Assembly: GCA_029215795.1 (NCBI GenBank)
Contig: JARDYH010000003.1
Span: 11,372,001-11,436,000, forward strand
Direction of reading: 5' to 3'
DNA length: 64,000 nucleotides
Source: Anniella stebbinsi
Lineage: Eukaryota > Chordata > Lepidosauria > Squamata > Anniellidae
Every line of letters starts with the position of its first letter. Positions within the stretch are counted from its first letter, which is position 1. Below, one piece after another: positions 23,643 to 34,680 of the stretch. A program made the translations under genes and the position numbers. The notes below the pieces were generated by a model that did not search any database, was not told the DNA's origin, and worked only from the letters and a program-made list of their open reading frames with translations.

Positions 23643-24195
23643 TAGGGCTGTGCATGGATCCGAATCCGAATCGGATCAGAGTGACAACCGGCACCCAGGG
23701 ACACCAACCGGCACCCAGGGACACCAGGCCGGCGGTGAGTCCATTGAACTCACTGCCCTCCCCCCACTCTCCCTGCGTACCTGCTGCCTCCTCGCCGCCG
23801 GCGCCCGCTGCTGCTGCTGCTTTCTCTCTACTGAGAACCAGGCCTCGCAGCCTGGTTCTCAGTAGAGCGACCCAGTGCAACATCGCTCTACTGAGAATCA
23901 GGCTGCGAGGCCTGGTTCTCAGTAGAGAGGAAGCAGCAGCAGTGGGCGGCAGCGGCGAGGAGGCAGCAGGTACGCAGGGAGAGTGGGGGGAGGGCGACGG
24001 TGGTGGCGACGAGGCAGCAAGTAAGCAGGGAGAGTGGGGGGGAGGGCAGTGAGTCCTTTTCCCCATAGACTTGTAAGTCTATGGGGAAAAGGAGGGTCTC
24101 CGGATCTCGATTGAGATCGAATCGGATCCAGATCATACAGATCCAGATTGGGCTGACAGATCCGGATCCAGATCGGGGGTCTGTGCACAGCCCTA
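23643..24195. mobile_element. 553-bp hAT relative without the tandem array
   Basis: Ends TAGGGCTGTGCA and TGTGCACAGCCCTA, with the perfect 8-bp duplication GTTAGAAT (23635-23642 and 24196-24203). It shares the GGATCCGAATC-rich subterminal sequence and the CCCCATAGACTTG hairpin (about 24061-24086) with the 1.8-kb elements. Its centre holds a different inverted repeat built on CTCTACTGAGAA (about 23825-23935). It is probably an earlier or parallel member of the same family. Confidence 0.85.
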
Positions 24196-24203
24196 GTTAG
24201 AAT

Positions 24204-25190
24204 ATTGGCATCCAGCTTCATGGCCAGATCTACATCAAGCAGGATATCACTTTGAAAAAGATTTGAAAACTATATGGAGTGTGTCCTGGGCCCCAACAGT
24301 TGTCACTACTGTTATAAACCGTTTTAAAGCAGTAGTGTAGATCCTGCCTATGTTCTGACTTGCAGGGAATTCTTAACAATCTCCCCCCCCCCCCCCCCCC
24401 CGGGTAAACTGCAGAGGATTTTAGTTTCACACTGGGAAAGAGCTTTGTTGTAGCCCTGCTCACACTGGGAAAGGTATGGAATATCAGTATAAGCAAAAGG
24501 CCCAGGAGTTCCACCCTAGGCCTTAAAAAACGGCTATGTATCGTTGCTTTTAATTGGACTGTTTTTAGAATGTTGTCAAGAGAGATTCTAGGCAGTGCTC
24601 AATTTTTGTAAAAGAGAATTCATGGAACACAGGTTTGTATGAGAACCAGAGAACTCCAGCCATTTGCTCTACTCCTTCGCTCAGCATTTATGGTAGTCGC
24701 AAGTAGTGGATGTTCAGTGGTGAGGCCAAAGGCACTCTGTGCATGCCCAGATGTTCTTGCCATCATTGGACGTATGCATCGTTTCTTTTTGAAAAGCGGC
24801 ACAGCCTCAGGTTATATAAGAACAACAGCGCTTGCCGCAGTGTTAGGTTTTGTTGTTTGTTTTACTCACAGCACTAGATGCTCTGCAGAGTCCTTAGCAT
24901 CGTGTTTAATCCAGCTCTGGCATGTGCTACAAAAAGAGAGTCAGAGTTAATATGGTGCTTCAAACTCAGGTGCACACAGAAGATTCAAGTGAGCAAGTAC
25001 TATGGGGCAGGGAAAGGTCTTGGACCGTGGGTTAATAATGAAGCATTTTGACTCACGGGAAATTCCTTTCAAGTGACAATTACGGCAATCAATGAGATTG
25101 TGAGTAAAAGCAAAACCGATGTGCTGAGTCCTCCAAGGGAAATTTGGGGGTATGCAAATCCAAACCACTTGTGGCATTTCTAGTGCCGCT
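24204..25190. other. Intergenic, no gene recognised
   Basis: A poly(C) run at 24382-24400 and otherwise unplaced sequence. Confidence 0.55.
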
Positions 25191-25194
25191 AGGC

Positions 25195-25322
25195 CAACTT
25201 GGTGCCCTCCAGTTGTTTGGGACTGCAGCTCCCATCGGGCTTTGCCACCACGTCCAATGGTCAGGGATGATGGGAGTTGTAGTCCAAAACATCCAGAGGG
25301 CACCAGGTTGGGGAAGGCTGTG
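25195..25322. mobile_element. CTCCAGTTGTTTGGGAC foldback MITE
   Basis: AACTTGGTGCCCTCCAG ... GAGGGCACCAGGTTGGGG, with the CTGCAGCTCCCAT / ATGGGAGTTGTAG arms. Confidence 0.75.
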
Positions 25323-25554
25323 TGCTAGGCTTTCTCTCCCCACCTTGATCAGCCCATACCGCTGACAAGGATTCAGCTGAATATTGGTACGAATTAGACA
25401 AGAAGAGCAGGCCTGGCTTTATAAAGCAGATGAGCAGAAGAACTGTGAGATCTGGAAAGAGCAATATAATCCATCTTGTTCAGTGCATTTTCTTAAGAGC
25501 ATAAGCAGAGCCCTGCTGGATCAGACCGAAGCCTAACTAGTCCAGTCACTAGAA

Positions 25555-25955
25555 GGTTCACCTTATACAGAGTCAGACTGCTGGTCCATCTAGCCCAGGA
25601 TTGTCAACACTAGGGTGACCATATGAAAAGGAGAACAGGGCTCCAGTTTCTTTTACAGTTGCATAGAAAAGGGAATTTCAGCAGGTGTCATTTGTATGCA
25701 TGTAGCACTTGGTGAAATGCCCTCTTCATCACAACAGTTAAAGCTTCAGGAGCCCTGCCCTCTTGTGTCTGGTCAATCTAGTAGAGTTTCTCCTTTCCAA
25801 ATGGTCACCCTAGAACACAAACTAGAAGGGGTTCTCTGGGGTTCCGGGCGGGATTCTTTCTTTGCCCTACCTGGAGATGCTGGGGAATCGAACCTGGGAC
25901 CTTCTGAATGCAAAGCCAGGGCTCTGCCACTGAGCTATGGCCTCTCCCATCTTGC
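25555..25955 (-). mobile_element. tRNA-derived SINE, antisense, split by a hAT MITE
   Basis: Antisense head GAATCGAACCTGGGACCTTC ... CTCTGCCACTGAGCTATGGC (to 25945) and antisense tail CTTATACAGAGTCAGACTGC. The MITE 25611-25812 sits in the middle. Confidence 0.82.
25611..25812. mobile_element. Internally deleted hAT MITE inserted in a tRNA-derived SINE
   Basis: Both TAGGGTGACCA ends are present, but only about 202 bp remain. It interrupts an antisense SINE (tail 25555-25610, head 25813-25955). The flanks resemble each other (CAACAC/GAACAC), but no exact 8-bp duplication is left. Confidence 0.8.
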
Positions 25956-25992
25956 TTTCTACAGTGGCTGAACAAATATCTTGCGTGTGGGC

Positions 25993-26755
25993 AGTGGAGG
26001 CTGGTGGATCTGATATCCGTGGGGTGGTGAATCCACTCCAAGGCCCTTTCCGCACCATAGGGGTGGAGAGGGCGGGAAGAGGGGAAACCCGGAAGTAACC
26101 ACTTCCGGGTCCGGCATGCAGAGGCTGCACCAGAATGTGACGGCCCAGGCTTCTACCGGGCCGTTGCAACTCACGCCGGCTGTTGGTTCTTTTTTAACAG
26201 ATCCAAGGAGGTGCGCACAAGTGCTCCAGCGCAAACGTACGCATTTTTTTTTAAAAAAAAACGCAACGTGATCGCGCCCCCTCCCCCCTGCCATCCTGGG
26301 GATGGCGATTTCACTGTCCCCCCACCTCATGGCCTCGGAGCCGCACGGTGTGGCTCCGTGGCCATCAGTGCAGCCACGCTTACTCACATGTAAGCACGGC
26401 TGCACCTGGGATGGGCAGCCACACCAGCCGCCCGTCTCGCTTCCCTCCCGGGAGCAGGGAACAAAACGAGATAATAGCATTCCCTGAACTCCCGGAAAAA
26501 AGGGGGGCTGGCCCCTGCCTGCTTGCAGGATGCTCTGTGCATCATGTGGACTCTCTGCGAGCAGACAGGGGCAGCCCCGGGGAAAATGGCTGGTGAGGAA
26601 AGGGCCTGAGTTTCGGTCAATACCAGTCAAAACTCTAAAGGAGCTATCCAAGGTGTAGAGCACTTTGGATAGCTGCTATAGAGTTCTGACTGGTTCTGAC
26701 TCAAACCTGGAGCGGGTTCACTGCCTAATTGACATCGGAGCCACCAGCCTCCACT
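25993..26755. mobile_element. AGTGGAGGCTGG foldback MITE, split by a nested element
   Basis: Inverted ends AGTGGAGGCTGGTGGATC and GAGCCACCAGCCTCCACT. Centre CTAAAGGAGCTATCCAAG / TTTGGATAGC. The nested insert is 26042-26606. Confidence 0.8.
26042..26606. mobile_element. 565-bp PIF/Harbinger-like MITE nested in a GGAGGCTGGTGG foldback
   Basis: Ends GGCCCTTTCCGCACC and GGTGAGGAAAGGGCC. It splits the foldback element at 25993-26755 at the same place where other copies read CTCTGAGTTTCAG. The 3-bp flanks (CAA/TGA) are no longer identical. Confidence 0.7.
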
Positions 26756-26759
26756 GCTG

Positions 26760-27510
26760 GTTGGCCTCCTATACAGTCGAGAGCAATAGCCGTCTTCCAC
26801 TGCTACCTCCCACCAACTGGTTTACATAAACATACCGCTTCTGATACTGGAGGTAGCATATAGCCATCTTGACCAATAGCCACGGACAGCCATTTCCTCC
26901 ATGAATTTGTCCATTCCCTTTTTAAAGTCATCCATCCAAATTGGTGACCATCACCACATCTTGTGGAAGTGAACTCCACAGTTCATGCCTGGGGTGAAGA
27001 AGTAGCTCTTTTTATCTGTCCTGAACCTCCCACCAATCAGGGTCATGGGATGGATGAATTTTGTTGCAGAACTGAGATCCAAGCGCTACAGAAAGCGCAT
27101 TTTCTTTTCCGCTTTTCCGCTACATAACCTCTGTCTTTGCAGTGCAGTGGAACAGTGCAATAACAGGAGTGGAAAAAGCATTTGCTTTCGCTTTCACAAA
27201 CAATACCGCATTTTCCCTGCTCTAAAAAACATGCTAATCGTTTGTTGTCTAGAACTTGTGAACAACTGTGAGAAGGGAATGACGAACCCACAATGAATGA
27301 CGAACCCTCCATGAAAGACAGAGAAATTTTCCCATTTGGTTTTCTTCACGCTGCATAATTTTGGATTCCTCTTTCATAGCTTCCCTTAGTCGCCTTTTTT
27401 CTAGGCTAAACAGTCCCATCCATGTAACCTTTCTTCGTAGGGGAGCTGTTCTAGCCCCTTAATCATTTTGGTTGCCATTTTCTGCACCTTCTGCTTAGAA
27501 CCAAACTAGA
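26760..27510 (-). mobile_element. CR1-like LINE fragment with an internal unrelated block
   Basis: CR1-like sequence at 26775-27055 (CTGGAGGTAGCATATAGCC, CACATCTTGTGGAAGTG) and again at 27310-27510 (CTTAGTCGCC, CTAGGCTAAACAGTCCC). About 250 bp between (27056-27305) do not match and may be an insertion with AAGCGCATTTTC-type sequence. Confidence 0.65.
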
Positions 27511-27863
27511 TGTTATGAGGGAAATGCAACCTGAGTCTCCAGCCATAAACCCCCCTCGTAAGACTGCCATGGGTCTGAGGGGCACTCGCAGGGGATGACT
27601 GGCAGATGGGGCAGGGTTAAGTATGCCAGCAAATGCCCTTCTCCCAGCAGTTTCAAAAATAAAATTCTCTGAAATCTGAAAGGAGCCCAGCTAGTCAGCA
27701 GTTTAGTACTGGGAATGGGAGCTAGATATCATTGATCCTCCCCTGGACACTGGCCCTGAACCCCTGGATTCGTCTAGGTAAGGTAAGGTAAGGTCTGATT
27801 CTTTAGGTGAGCAACTTCTGGCCAATGCAGATGTTGCCTGGCACCACATCAGTTCTTTTTGAG

Positions 27864-29673
27864 TAGGGGTGTGCACGGACCCCCCGGATCGGATCGGGAC
27901 CCGTATCGGGACCTCCAATTTTGTCCCGGACCGGTTCGGACAAAATCAGAGGCCCCCCGGACCGGATCGAGTCCGATCCCGACCCAAAAATCATAAATTT
28001 TTGGATCGGCCGCCATTTTTTTCCCCATAGACTTGCATTGCAATGCAAGTCTATGAGGAAAAAATGGCGGTGGGTGGCTGAGGGGGGGCCTAACTCCCTC
28101 CCCCCCCCCGGGGCCGTCCGCTGTGGATGGCCCCGGCAGGTAAGCCCCCTCCCCCGCGCTCCCTACCCCCCCTGGGGCCGCCCGCTTCCATCCGCTGGCG
28201 CCCGCGGGCGCCAGCGGATAGAAGCGGACGGCTCCGGGGGGGGGTAAGCCCCCTTCCCCGCCACTGCTTACCTTCTCGGCCCGTCCGCTCCCGTCCGGCG
28301 CCGGCGGCTACTACCAGCGGGCTCCGCGGCCTACTCTCGAGTAGCGCGCCGGGTGATGACATCACCCGGCGCGCCACCCTGGAGTAGGCCGCGGAGCCTG
28401 CTGCTAGTAGTAGGCGCCGGCGCCGGGACGGGAGCCGCCGGGACGGGAAGGTAAGGGCCCCCCTCCCCCCTCCGCGCGCCCCCTCCTCCCCTCCACGCAC
28501 CCCCTGCTTACCTTCCCGGCCCGGCTGCTCCCGTCCGGCGCCGGCGCCTACTACTACCAGCAGGCTCCGCGGCCTGCTCTAGAGTAGCGCGCCGGTGATG
28601 ACATCACCCGGCGCGCCACCCTAGAGCAGGCCGCGGAGCCTGCTGGTAGTAGTAGGCGCCGGGACGGGAGCCGCCGGGACGGGAAGGTAAGGGCCCCCCT
28701 CCCCCCTCCGCGCGCCCCCTCCTCCCCTCCACGCACCCCCTGCTTACCTTCCCGGCCCGGCGGCTCCCGTCCGGCGCCGGCGCCTACTACTACCAGCAGG
28801 CTCCGCGGCCTGCTCTAGAGTAGCGCGCCGGTGATGACATCACCCGGCGCGCCACCCTAGAGCAGGCCGCGGAGCCTGCTGGTAGTAGTAGGCGCCGGCG
28901 CCGGGACGGGAGCCGCCGGGACGGGAAGGTAAGGGCCCCCCTCCCCCCTCCGCGCGCCCCCTCCTCCCCTCCACGCACCCCCTGCTTACCTTCCCGGCCC
29001 GGCGGCTCCCGGCCGGCGCCGGCGCCTACTACTACCAGCAGGCTCCGCGGCCTGCTCTAGAGTAGCGCGCCGGGTGATGACATCACCCGGCGCGCCACCC
29101 TAGAGCAGGCCGCGGAGCCTGCTGGTAGTAGTAGGCGCCGGGACGGGAGCCGCCGGGACGGGAAGGTAAGGGCCCCCCTCCCCCCTCCGCGCGCCCCCTC
29201 CACGCGCCCCCTCCTCCCCTCCACGCACCCCCTGCTTACCTTCTCGGCCCGTCCGCTCCCGTCCGGGGCCGGCGGCTACCACCAGCAGGCTCCGCAGCCT
29301 GCTCTAGAGTAGCGCGCCGGGTGATGACATCACCCGGCGCGCCACCCTAGAGCAGGCCGCGGAGCCCGCTGGTAGTAGCTGCTAGTGCCGGACGGGAGCG
29401 GACGGGCCGAGAAGGTAAGCGCCCCCCTCCTCCCCCCCCCGCTGTCCACTTTCATCGGCGGGCGCCCGCTGGCGCCCGCCAATGGAAGCGGCGGTGGGCG
29501 CCAGTGGGCGCCCGCCGATCCGCCGATCCGCCGAACCGGTTCGGAGCCTTTTCGGACCGGTTCGGATTGGATCGGCCGATCCAGCTGCGGGATCGGAAAT
29601 CGGATAATTTATCCGATTTCCCACTGGACCGGACTCGGATCGTGGATCGGGTCCGATCCAGTGCACATCCCTA
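27864..29673. mobile_element. 1.8-kb non-autonomous hAT element with five palindromic modules (copy 2, inverted)
   Basis: Ends are TAGGGGTGTGCAC (left) and the inverse of TAGGGATGTGCAC (right), so it runs opposite to copy 1. The 8-bp duplication is TTTTTGAG (27856-27863 and 29674-29681), different from copy 1, which shows a separate insertion. Five units have TGATGACATCA centres at 28354, 28596, 28832, 29085 and 29332, with spacings of 242, 236, 253 and 247 bp. The CATAGACTTGCATTG palindrome is at about 28026-28056. No transposase is present. Confidence 0.88.
28270..29400. repeat. Tandem array, 5 hairpin units (copy 2)
   Basis: Same unit as at 4.1-5.2 kb, in inverse orientation. Unit lengths are less uniform than in copy 1 because of small indels next to the GGTAAG and CCCCTCC tracts. 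Confidence 0.9.
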
Positions 29674-29696
29674 TTTTTGAGAAGTTGGGTGTAGTG

Positions 29697-29845
29697 CAGG
29701 GGTAAGTAACTTGTGTCCTTCCAGAGTTTTTGGGACACAGCTCCCATGATCCCTCAGCATTGGCAACATTGGCTAGGGCTGATGGGAGTTGCAGTCCAAC
29801 AACATAGTGCGGGCCGGAAATGGCCTACCCCTTTTTCAGTCACAG
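29697..29845. mobile_element. hAT-like foldback with CAGGGGTAAG end
   Basis: CAGGGGTAAGTAAC at the left, GGCCTACCCCTTT at the right, with ACAGCTCCCATGAT / TGATGGGAGTTGCAG arms inside. It lies 23 bp beyond the second 1.8-kb element. Confidence 0.7.
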
Positions 29846-30106
29846 ATATGTATGGATAAACAACCAACACAAGCTGCCTATTACCTGCTGAGCCACGTAC
29901 AAGGTTATGTAATTATCCTATAAAGCCTTAAACAACTCGGGACCAGGATACTTAGCAGACCATCTTCCCTTATATACACCCAGATGACATTTACAATCAT
30001 CAGAGGAGGTTTTGCTGGTCATTCCGAAACGAACGGAAAGTCATGAAGAACCTCAATGGCAGGGCCTTCTCTGTAGCGGCACCCACCCTTTGGAAAACCC
30101 TCCCTC

Positions 30107-30405
30107 TTATAGACTATGTGAAGGGATAAGAAAAAAAATGATATGTTTGTATGTGGATTCAACGAATAAGAAGAAAAGTTAAAATAACAGAAAGTAGGGA
30201 AACTATTTTACTGTTTATATGCAAGAGAAAATAGGGTCAAATACCTTTGCTAGGGAAAAAATCAGAAATTTATTGTAACTCAGTGGATTGTTTTTTATGT
30301 GCGTATTGGTTATGTGTTGGTTATTGTCACTGTTTGGTTATGTAGAAGGTGTTTTTTAGCTTGTTGATGTCATGAAAATAAAAATGTTGAAACGGGGGGA
30401 AAAAA
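30107..30405 (+). mobile_element. 5'-truncated L1-like insertion with 15-bp target duplication
   Basis: Flanked by GGAAAACCCTCCCTC on both sides (30092-30106 and 30406-30420). The insert is A/T-rich and ends ATGAAAATAAAAATGTTG, then GGGGGGAAAAAA, typical of an L1 3' UTR and tail. It splits an L2-like element in which the coding frame reads ...TLWKTLP across the join. Confidence 0.78.
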
Positions 30406-30504
30406 GGAAAACCCTCCCTCGTGCGGTTCGGGAGGCAGAAATGTAACATCCTTTAAACGCCTCCTGAAAACATGCTTTTTTACACAGGACTTCCCTGGGC
30501 TGTA

Positions 30505-30704
30505 ACATATTTGGGTTTTATACGATTTAAAAAAAAAAAAAACGTTTAAAGCTTTAGATTATGATTTGCTGTATTTGATGGTCTTAATTGTGAATTGCTC
30601 AGAGACATATTTGGGTTTTATATGATTTTAAAAAAAACTTTTAAAGCTTTAGATTACGATTTGCTGTATTTGATGGTCCTAATTGTGAATTGCTCAGAGA
30701 GCCT
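30505..30704. repeat. 100-bp direct tandem duplication in a LINE 3' UTR
   Basis: ACATATTTGGGTTTTATACG to TGAATTGCTCAGAG occurs twice, the second copy starting exactly 100 bp later at 30605. Confidence 0.9.
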
Positions 30705-30749
30705 TGGTTATTGAGCAGTATAAAAATGTGACAAACAAACAAACAGAGC

Positions 30750-31335
30750 AGCCAAAGGATACAATGCAACAAGCCACAAATAATCGATAGATCTTTAAAC
30801 AGCTTGGATAAGTTCATCGTTCACAATAACTAGCTAACTAGCCTACCTCTTTTTCTCTTTTTCTTTTTCTCTCTCTTCTCTTTCCCTTCCCTTCCCTTTT
30901 CTCTCTCTCTCTCTCTCTCTCCTTTTCTTCACACTAAGCCAGCCTGTGCCTTCAACTGGACATTACCTTCAATACCTGCTCTGTGATGCGTGTGATTGCA
31001 ATGACACTGGTCCCCCCCCCACCGCCCCGTCACATCACAATAGCTAGGTGGCCTTGCAGCTTCCCTAGTGTATGGTGCTGATAGCCTGGGCCATTGAATG
31101 TGCAACTCAAGACGCAGAAGGCGCAAACAGGAACCAGCAATGAGGGCTGTTAATGTCATCTGTGGAAGAAGGGTGCAATCCCAAGGTTTCCGAGGGCAAC
31201 AATTAGCTCTACTTCCGATCTATTCCTAGGTCATTCCTAGACCTGAGTATCAAAACCCAGAAGGGAACCCCATGGTTGAAGGTCACTCCTGTTATATCTG
31301 GATGGCATTGCATGTGACCCAAAATGGTCTCAATC
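30750..31335. other. Intergenic, no gene recognised
   Basis: CT-rich tract, then unplaced sequence. Confidence 0.5.
30840..30930. repeat. Polypyrimidine (CT)-rich tract
   Basis: C and T only over most of 90 bp, including about ten CT units. It may form triplex DNA. Confidence 0.9.
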
Positions 31336-31937
31336 AGTGGAGGCTGACGGTTCTGATGTCAGTGGGCGATGAATCTGGGTTTGGGTCTCACCTTGCCCTG
31401 GGTTTGGTCTCACCTTGGATAGCTCCTTTAGAAGATTGGGAGCAAGGGACCGTGAGGGTGGGTCAGCCAGATGCCTCCAAGTTCTGTTTGTGGGCTTACT
31501 GGAGGTATCTGGCTAGCCCCAGTGGGATGCAGGATGCTAGACTAGATGGGCATTTGTTCTGATCCGGCAACAGAGCTCTTCTTACGTTTAAAAGCATCCA
31601 TCTCCCAATATTTTCATTTTGTCCCAATTTTCTTCCGCATCAGCTTTATGTACGCACGGCCCAATGTGTTTAATGGTCACACAGTGCTCCAGATAATTGT
31701 CCTGAAGTGACCACTCTACTTGTCAATTAAACAAACATGCCAAAAAAGAAAGAAAGAAATTTGGAACAGAAGGTACAAGGAAGAATGATTGGAAGGAGAA
31801 GCTGTAGTTGCGGATTAGCTTGTTAGCAAAATTACAATCTTGCATTTAAAATATCGCGTGGGAATGGTTAATGTCACTGAGTTTACCTGGTCAGACCATC
31901 TGCCCATGTAGCCCAGTATTGTATACCCTGAGTGAGA

Positions 31938-32093
31938 AGAGGCTGGTGGCTACGATGTCAGTGGGGTGGAGAACCCGCTCCAGGTTTCAGTCAGAGCTCT
32001 AAAGGACCTATCCAAGATGCTCCTTTAGATTCTGACTGAAAACCAGAGCGGATTCACCACCCCACTGAAATTGGAGCCACCAGCCTCCACTGT
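31938..32093. mobile_element. GAGGCTGGTGG foldback MITE, near-complete
   Basis: A 156-bp hairpin: AGGCTGGTGGCTACGATGTC at the left and AGCCACCAGCCTCCACT at the right, with a CTCTAAAGGACCTATCC central arm. A partial copy lies at 31336-31440. Confidence 0.8.
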
Positions 32094-32220
32094 CTGAGTG
32101 TCTGTGGTCTGCCATGTTTCCCATCAGCTGCTACTTGAGCTTTTTTTCTTTTTCTTTTTTTCTAATGTCAGAGGGTGAACTTGTGGCTTTCTCAGTGCAT
32201 AGAATATGCTCTACCAGTGA

Positions 32221-32476
32221 GAGCCAATGTGGTGTAGTGGCTAAAGTGTTGGACTGGGAGTCGGGAGATCCAAGTTCTAGTCCCCCCTTGCCCATGGAAG
32301 CCCACTGGATGACTTTGAGCCAGTCACAGACTCTCAGCCCAGCCTACCTCACCGAGTTGTTGTTGTGAGGATAAAATGGAGAGGGGGAGGATTATGTACG
32401 TTGCCTTGGGTTCCCTGGAGGAAAAAAAGTGGGATATAAATGCAATAATAATAATAACAACAACAACAACAGCAAC
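32221..32476 (+). mobile_element. Sauria-type tRNA SINE
   Basis: Starts GAGCCAATGTGGTGTAGTGG with a tRNA-like A box, then the B-box region AAGTTCTAGTCCCC, the conserved CAGTCACAGACTCTCAGCCC block and TTGTTGTTGTGAGGATAAAA. It ends GGGATATAAATGCAATAATA and a short (AAC/AAT)n tail. This family is characteristic of squamates. Confidence 0.92.
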
Positions 32477-32927
32477 ACAGTGGTGAACTTGAGACCTGCA
32501 GGACAAATCCTGCCCTCCATAGTTCTTTGGATGGCCACATCCCTTTCCCTCTGCCTCACCCCCTTTCCCCAGACTGCAGATCTTTTAGTCATTTCCCTTT
32601 CCTGGCTTCTGCGCCATTTTCCCCATTCTAAACGGTTGAAACGCCTGTCCTAAGTCTTAGTTCCTGATAGAAAGAACCTTATGCTAAAGTCCGTCGATAC
32701 TTTGGGTATTTTGGACCTGCCCCTTTTTGCTTTTGGTCCCGCCCCAAACTGCAAGGCAGCCCCCAAGAGCCATAGGTGCGGAAGTGGTTCATCACCTGTC
32801 TTTACAGAAATAGTCTAAGCTGCATTCTCTCAAGCTACCAGAGGGGGCAATAAAGAGCACTACACACTGTGGGAAAGAAAGTACTAGATGGCTGAATAAA
32901 ACGGTGGTTGTTACAAAGGTCCCCTCT

Positions 32928-33272
32928 ACAAGGATTCACTTTTGCGCCTGGTTAGCTGATTATGCGCATAATCGCTGAAGCGCATTTACGTCTAATACCT
33001 CTGCACGAGAGGCGGTGAGAAGTGGCGAAGCGCATTAAGGGATGACCAAAATGCGCTTTACAAGTAGTTAATGTGCATAATCACCTGTTCACATAGTCAA
33101 AATGCGCTTTAACGGCCGGAGCAAAATAAAACTCGCTGTTTAACGTGCATTCGATAATGCGCATAATCGGAGAGATAACGCACCTCTACGCCCGATTTGT
33201 GCTCCGTTCTTGTAGAGGTAAAAAAATTTAAGAGCCTTGAAAGAGCTTTAAACCTGTCTTGTAGAGGCAGCC
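32928..33272. mobile_element. CTCTACAAG MITE, copy B
   Basis: About 345 bp, closely similar to copy A, including the GGCGAAGCGCATTAA and CTTGAAAGAGCTTTAAAC blocks. Flanked by AAA on both sides (32925-32927 and 33273-33275). Confidence 0.8.
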
Positions 33273-33275
33273 AAA

Positions 33276-34244
33276 GACAAGATGGCGCCAGCCTGTTTAT
33301 GAGGGACCAGAGATAGAACAGCACCCATGCTCTACCACATGGTCATCTCCTTCTTCAGAGAAAGCTGGGGTGCCCTATAGCTCATCAATTTGGATCCTAA
33401 CTAGCCCCTCAACGTTCTGCTCATTGGACGCTTCCATCAGCAGATGGTGTGGGAGCAATTTTCGTTGATTCCTCCTCTCCCCTGAAACTACTTGCACACC
33501 CCGAAATCTGGTCCGAAGAGTTGGGCAACCAGAGGGGAAGGGCAATCAGCAAAACTGGCCTCTCCGCTCTCTTCCTCCAGCAGAAGCCAATGCTATACCA
33601 GAGTCCCTTCCATAGACAGAAGGTGCTTTTCTGTTCACAAAGGTGAACTCAGGCTGCAAAGCACATGAATGAGATTTGTAGTTGGTCTACCTTTCAGGGA
33701 TCCCTTACAGCAGAGGTGGGCAACCAGGTTGTTGCTTCCCCCCCCCCCCCCCCCCCCGTTGAGGGCCATGTCGGTGGTAGACAAGGCCAAAGCCAATTGT
33801 GTGCAGAGCCGGAGCCTCAAGTGTGTGGGTCACTCCTTTTCTCTCTCTTTCCGCCATTCCCTTTTCTCTCTCCTCCCTTCCTGCCCAGCATGCTGCTTCC
33901 CTCCAAGTAGGACCTTCAAGTTCTGCAACAAAATGTTGGTGTGAAGTGCTCCTGTTCACTGTTCCGATCAGCCAGCCAAACCGCCTCCGCAATACTCCAT
34001 TCCGTTTTCACTCCCTCCCAGTTTTCGCTCAACAGTCTGTCAGCATTCTATGATCACTGAGCATTGGGATGTTCACACACTGACCAGTCAGCTGCCTATG
34101 GAACAGCATCCTCCCGCTCATGTTCCACAGCAACTGGTATGCTGCTTCTAATTCTGGAGGTAATATACTCTGTATTAACTAGAGGAGCCCAAGTGGCTAC
34201 AGTGTCCAGGAGTGTATTTTACCAACTTAGTGTGATACACCAGA
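33276..34244. other. Intergenic, no gene recognised
   Basis: AGCAGAGGTGGGCAACCAGG at about 33711 looks like one hAT terminus, followed by a poly(C) run at 33740-33757. No matching right end. Confidence 0.5.
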
Positions 34245-34680
34245 GAGGACATAAGAACATAAGAAGACCAAGGCGCTCTGTTCACGCAGTGGCCAACCAG
34301 CTATCGACCAGGAACCCACAAGCAGGACATGGTGCAACAGCACCCTCCCACCCGTATTCCCCAGCAACTGGTGTTTATAAGCTTACTGCCTCTGATACTG
34401 GAGGTAGAACATAGCCATCAGGACTAGTAGCCATTCATAGCCTTCTCCAGGAATTTATCCAACCCCCTTTTAAAGCCATCCAAATTGGTGGCCATCACCA
34501 CATCTTGTAGTAGTAAATTCCATAGTTTAGCTATGCGCTGTGTGAAGAATTCCTTCCTTTGATCTGTCCTGAGTCTCCCACCAACCAGCTTCATGGGATG
34601 ACCCCACTGGGCTCTAGTATTTTGAGAGAGAGAGAGAGAAATGTCTCCTTATCCACATCCACACACAGGCCTTGCCTTGC
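34245..34680 (-). mobile_element. CR1-like LINE 3' fragment
   Basis: ACATAAGAACATAAGAAGACC through ATGGGATGACCCCACTGG and TTTTGAGAGAGAGAG. Confidence 0.75.

Larger units (their letters stand above)
29885..30745 (+). mobile_element. L2/CR1-group LINE 3' region, split by an L1 insert
   Basis: The region encodes pieces typical of the end of an L2-type ORF2 (GRAFSVAAPTLWKTLP, then a KRLLKTCFF-like end), followed by a 3' UTR ending TTGAGCAGTATAAAAATG and (ACAA)n. It is broken by a 299-bp insert and carries a 100-bp tandem duplication (30505-30704). Confidence 0.7.

Noticed and set aside
23599..24066. 155-codon minus-strand and 143-codon plus-strand frames
   Set aside because: Both lie entirely within the inverted repeats of the 553-bp hAT element and mirror each other.
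33669..33944. 91-codon open frame with poly-Pro
   Set aside because: Created by a poly(C) run in an old transposon end; no homologue recognised.
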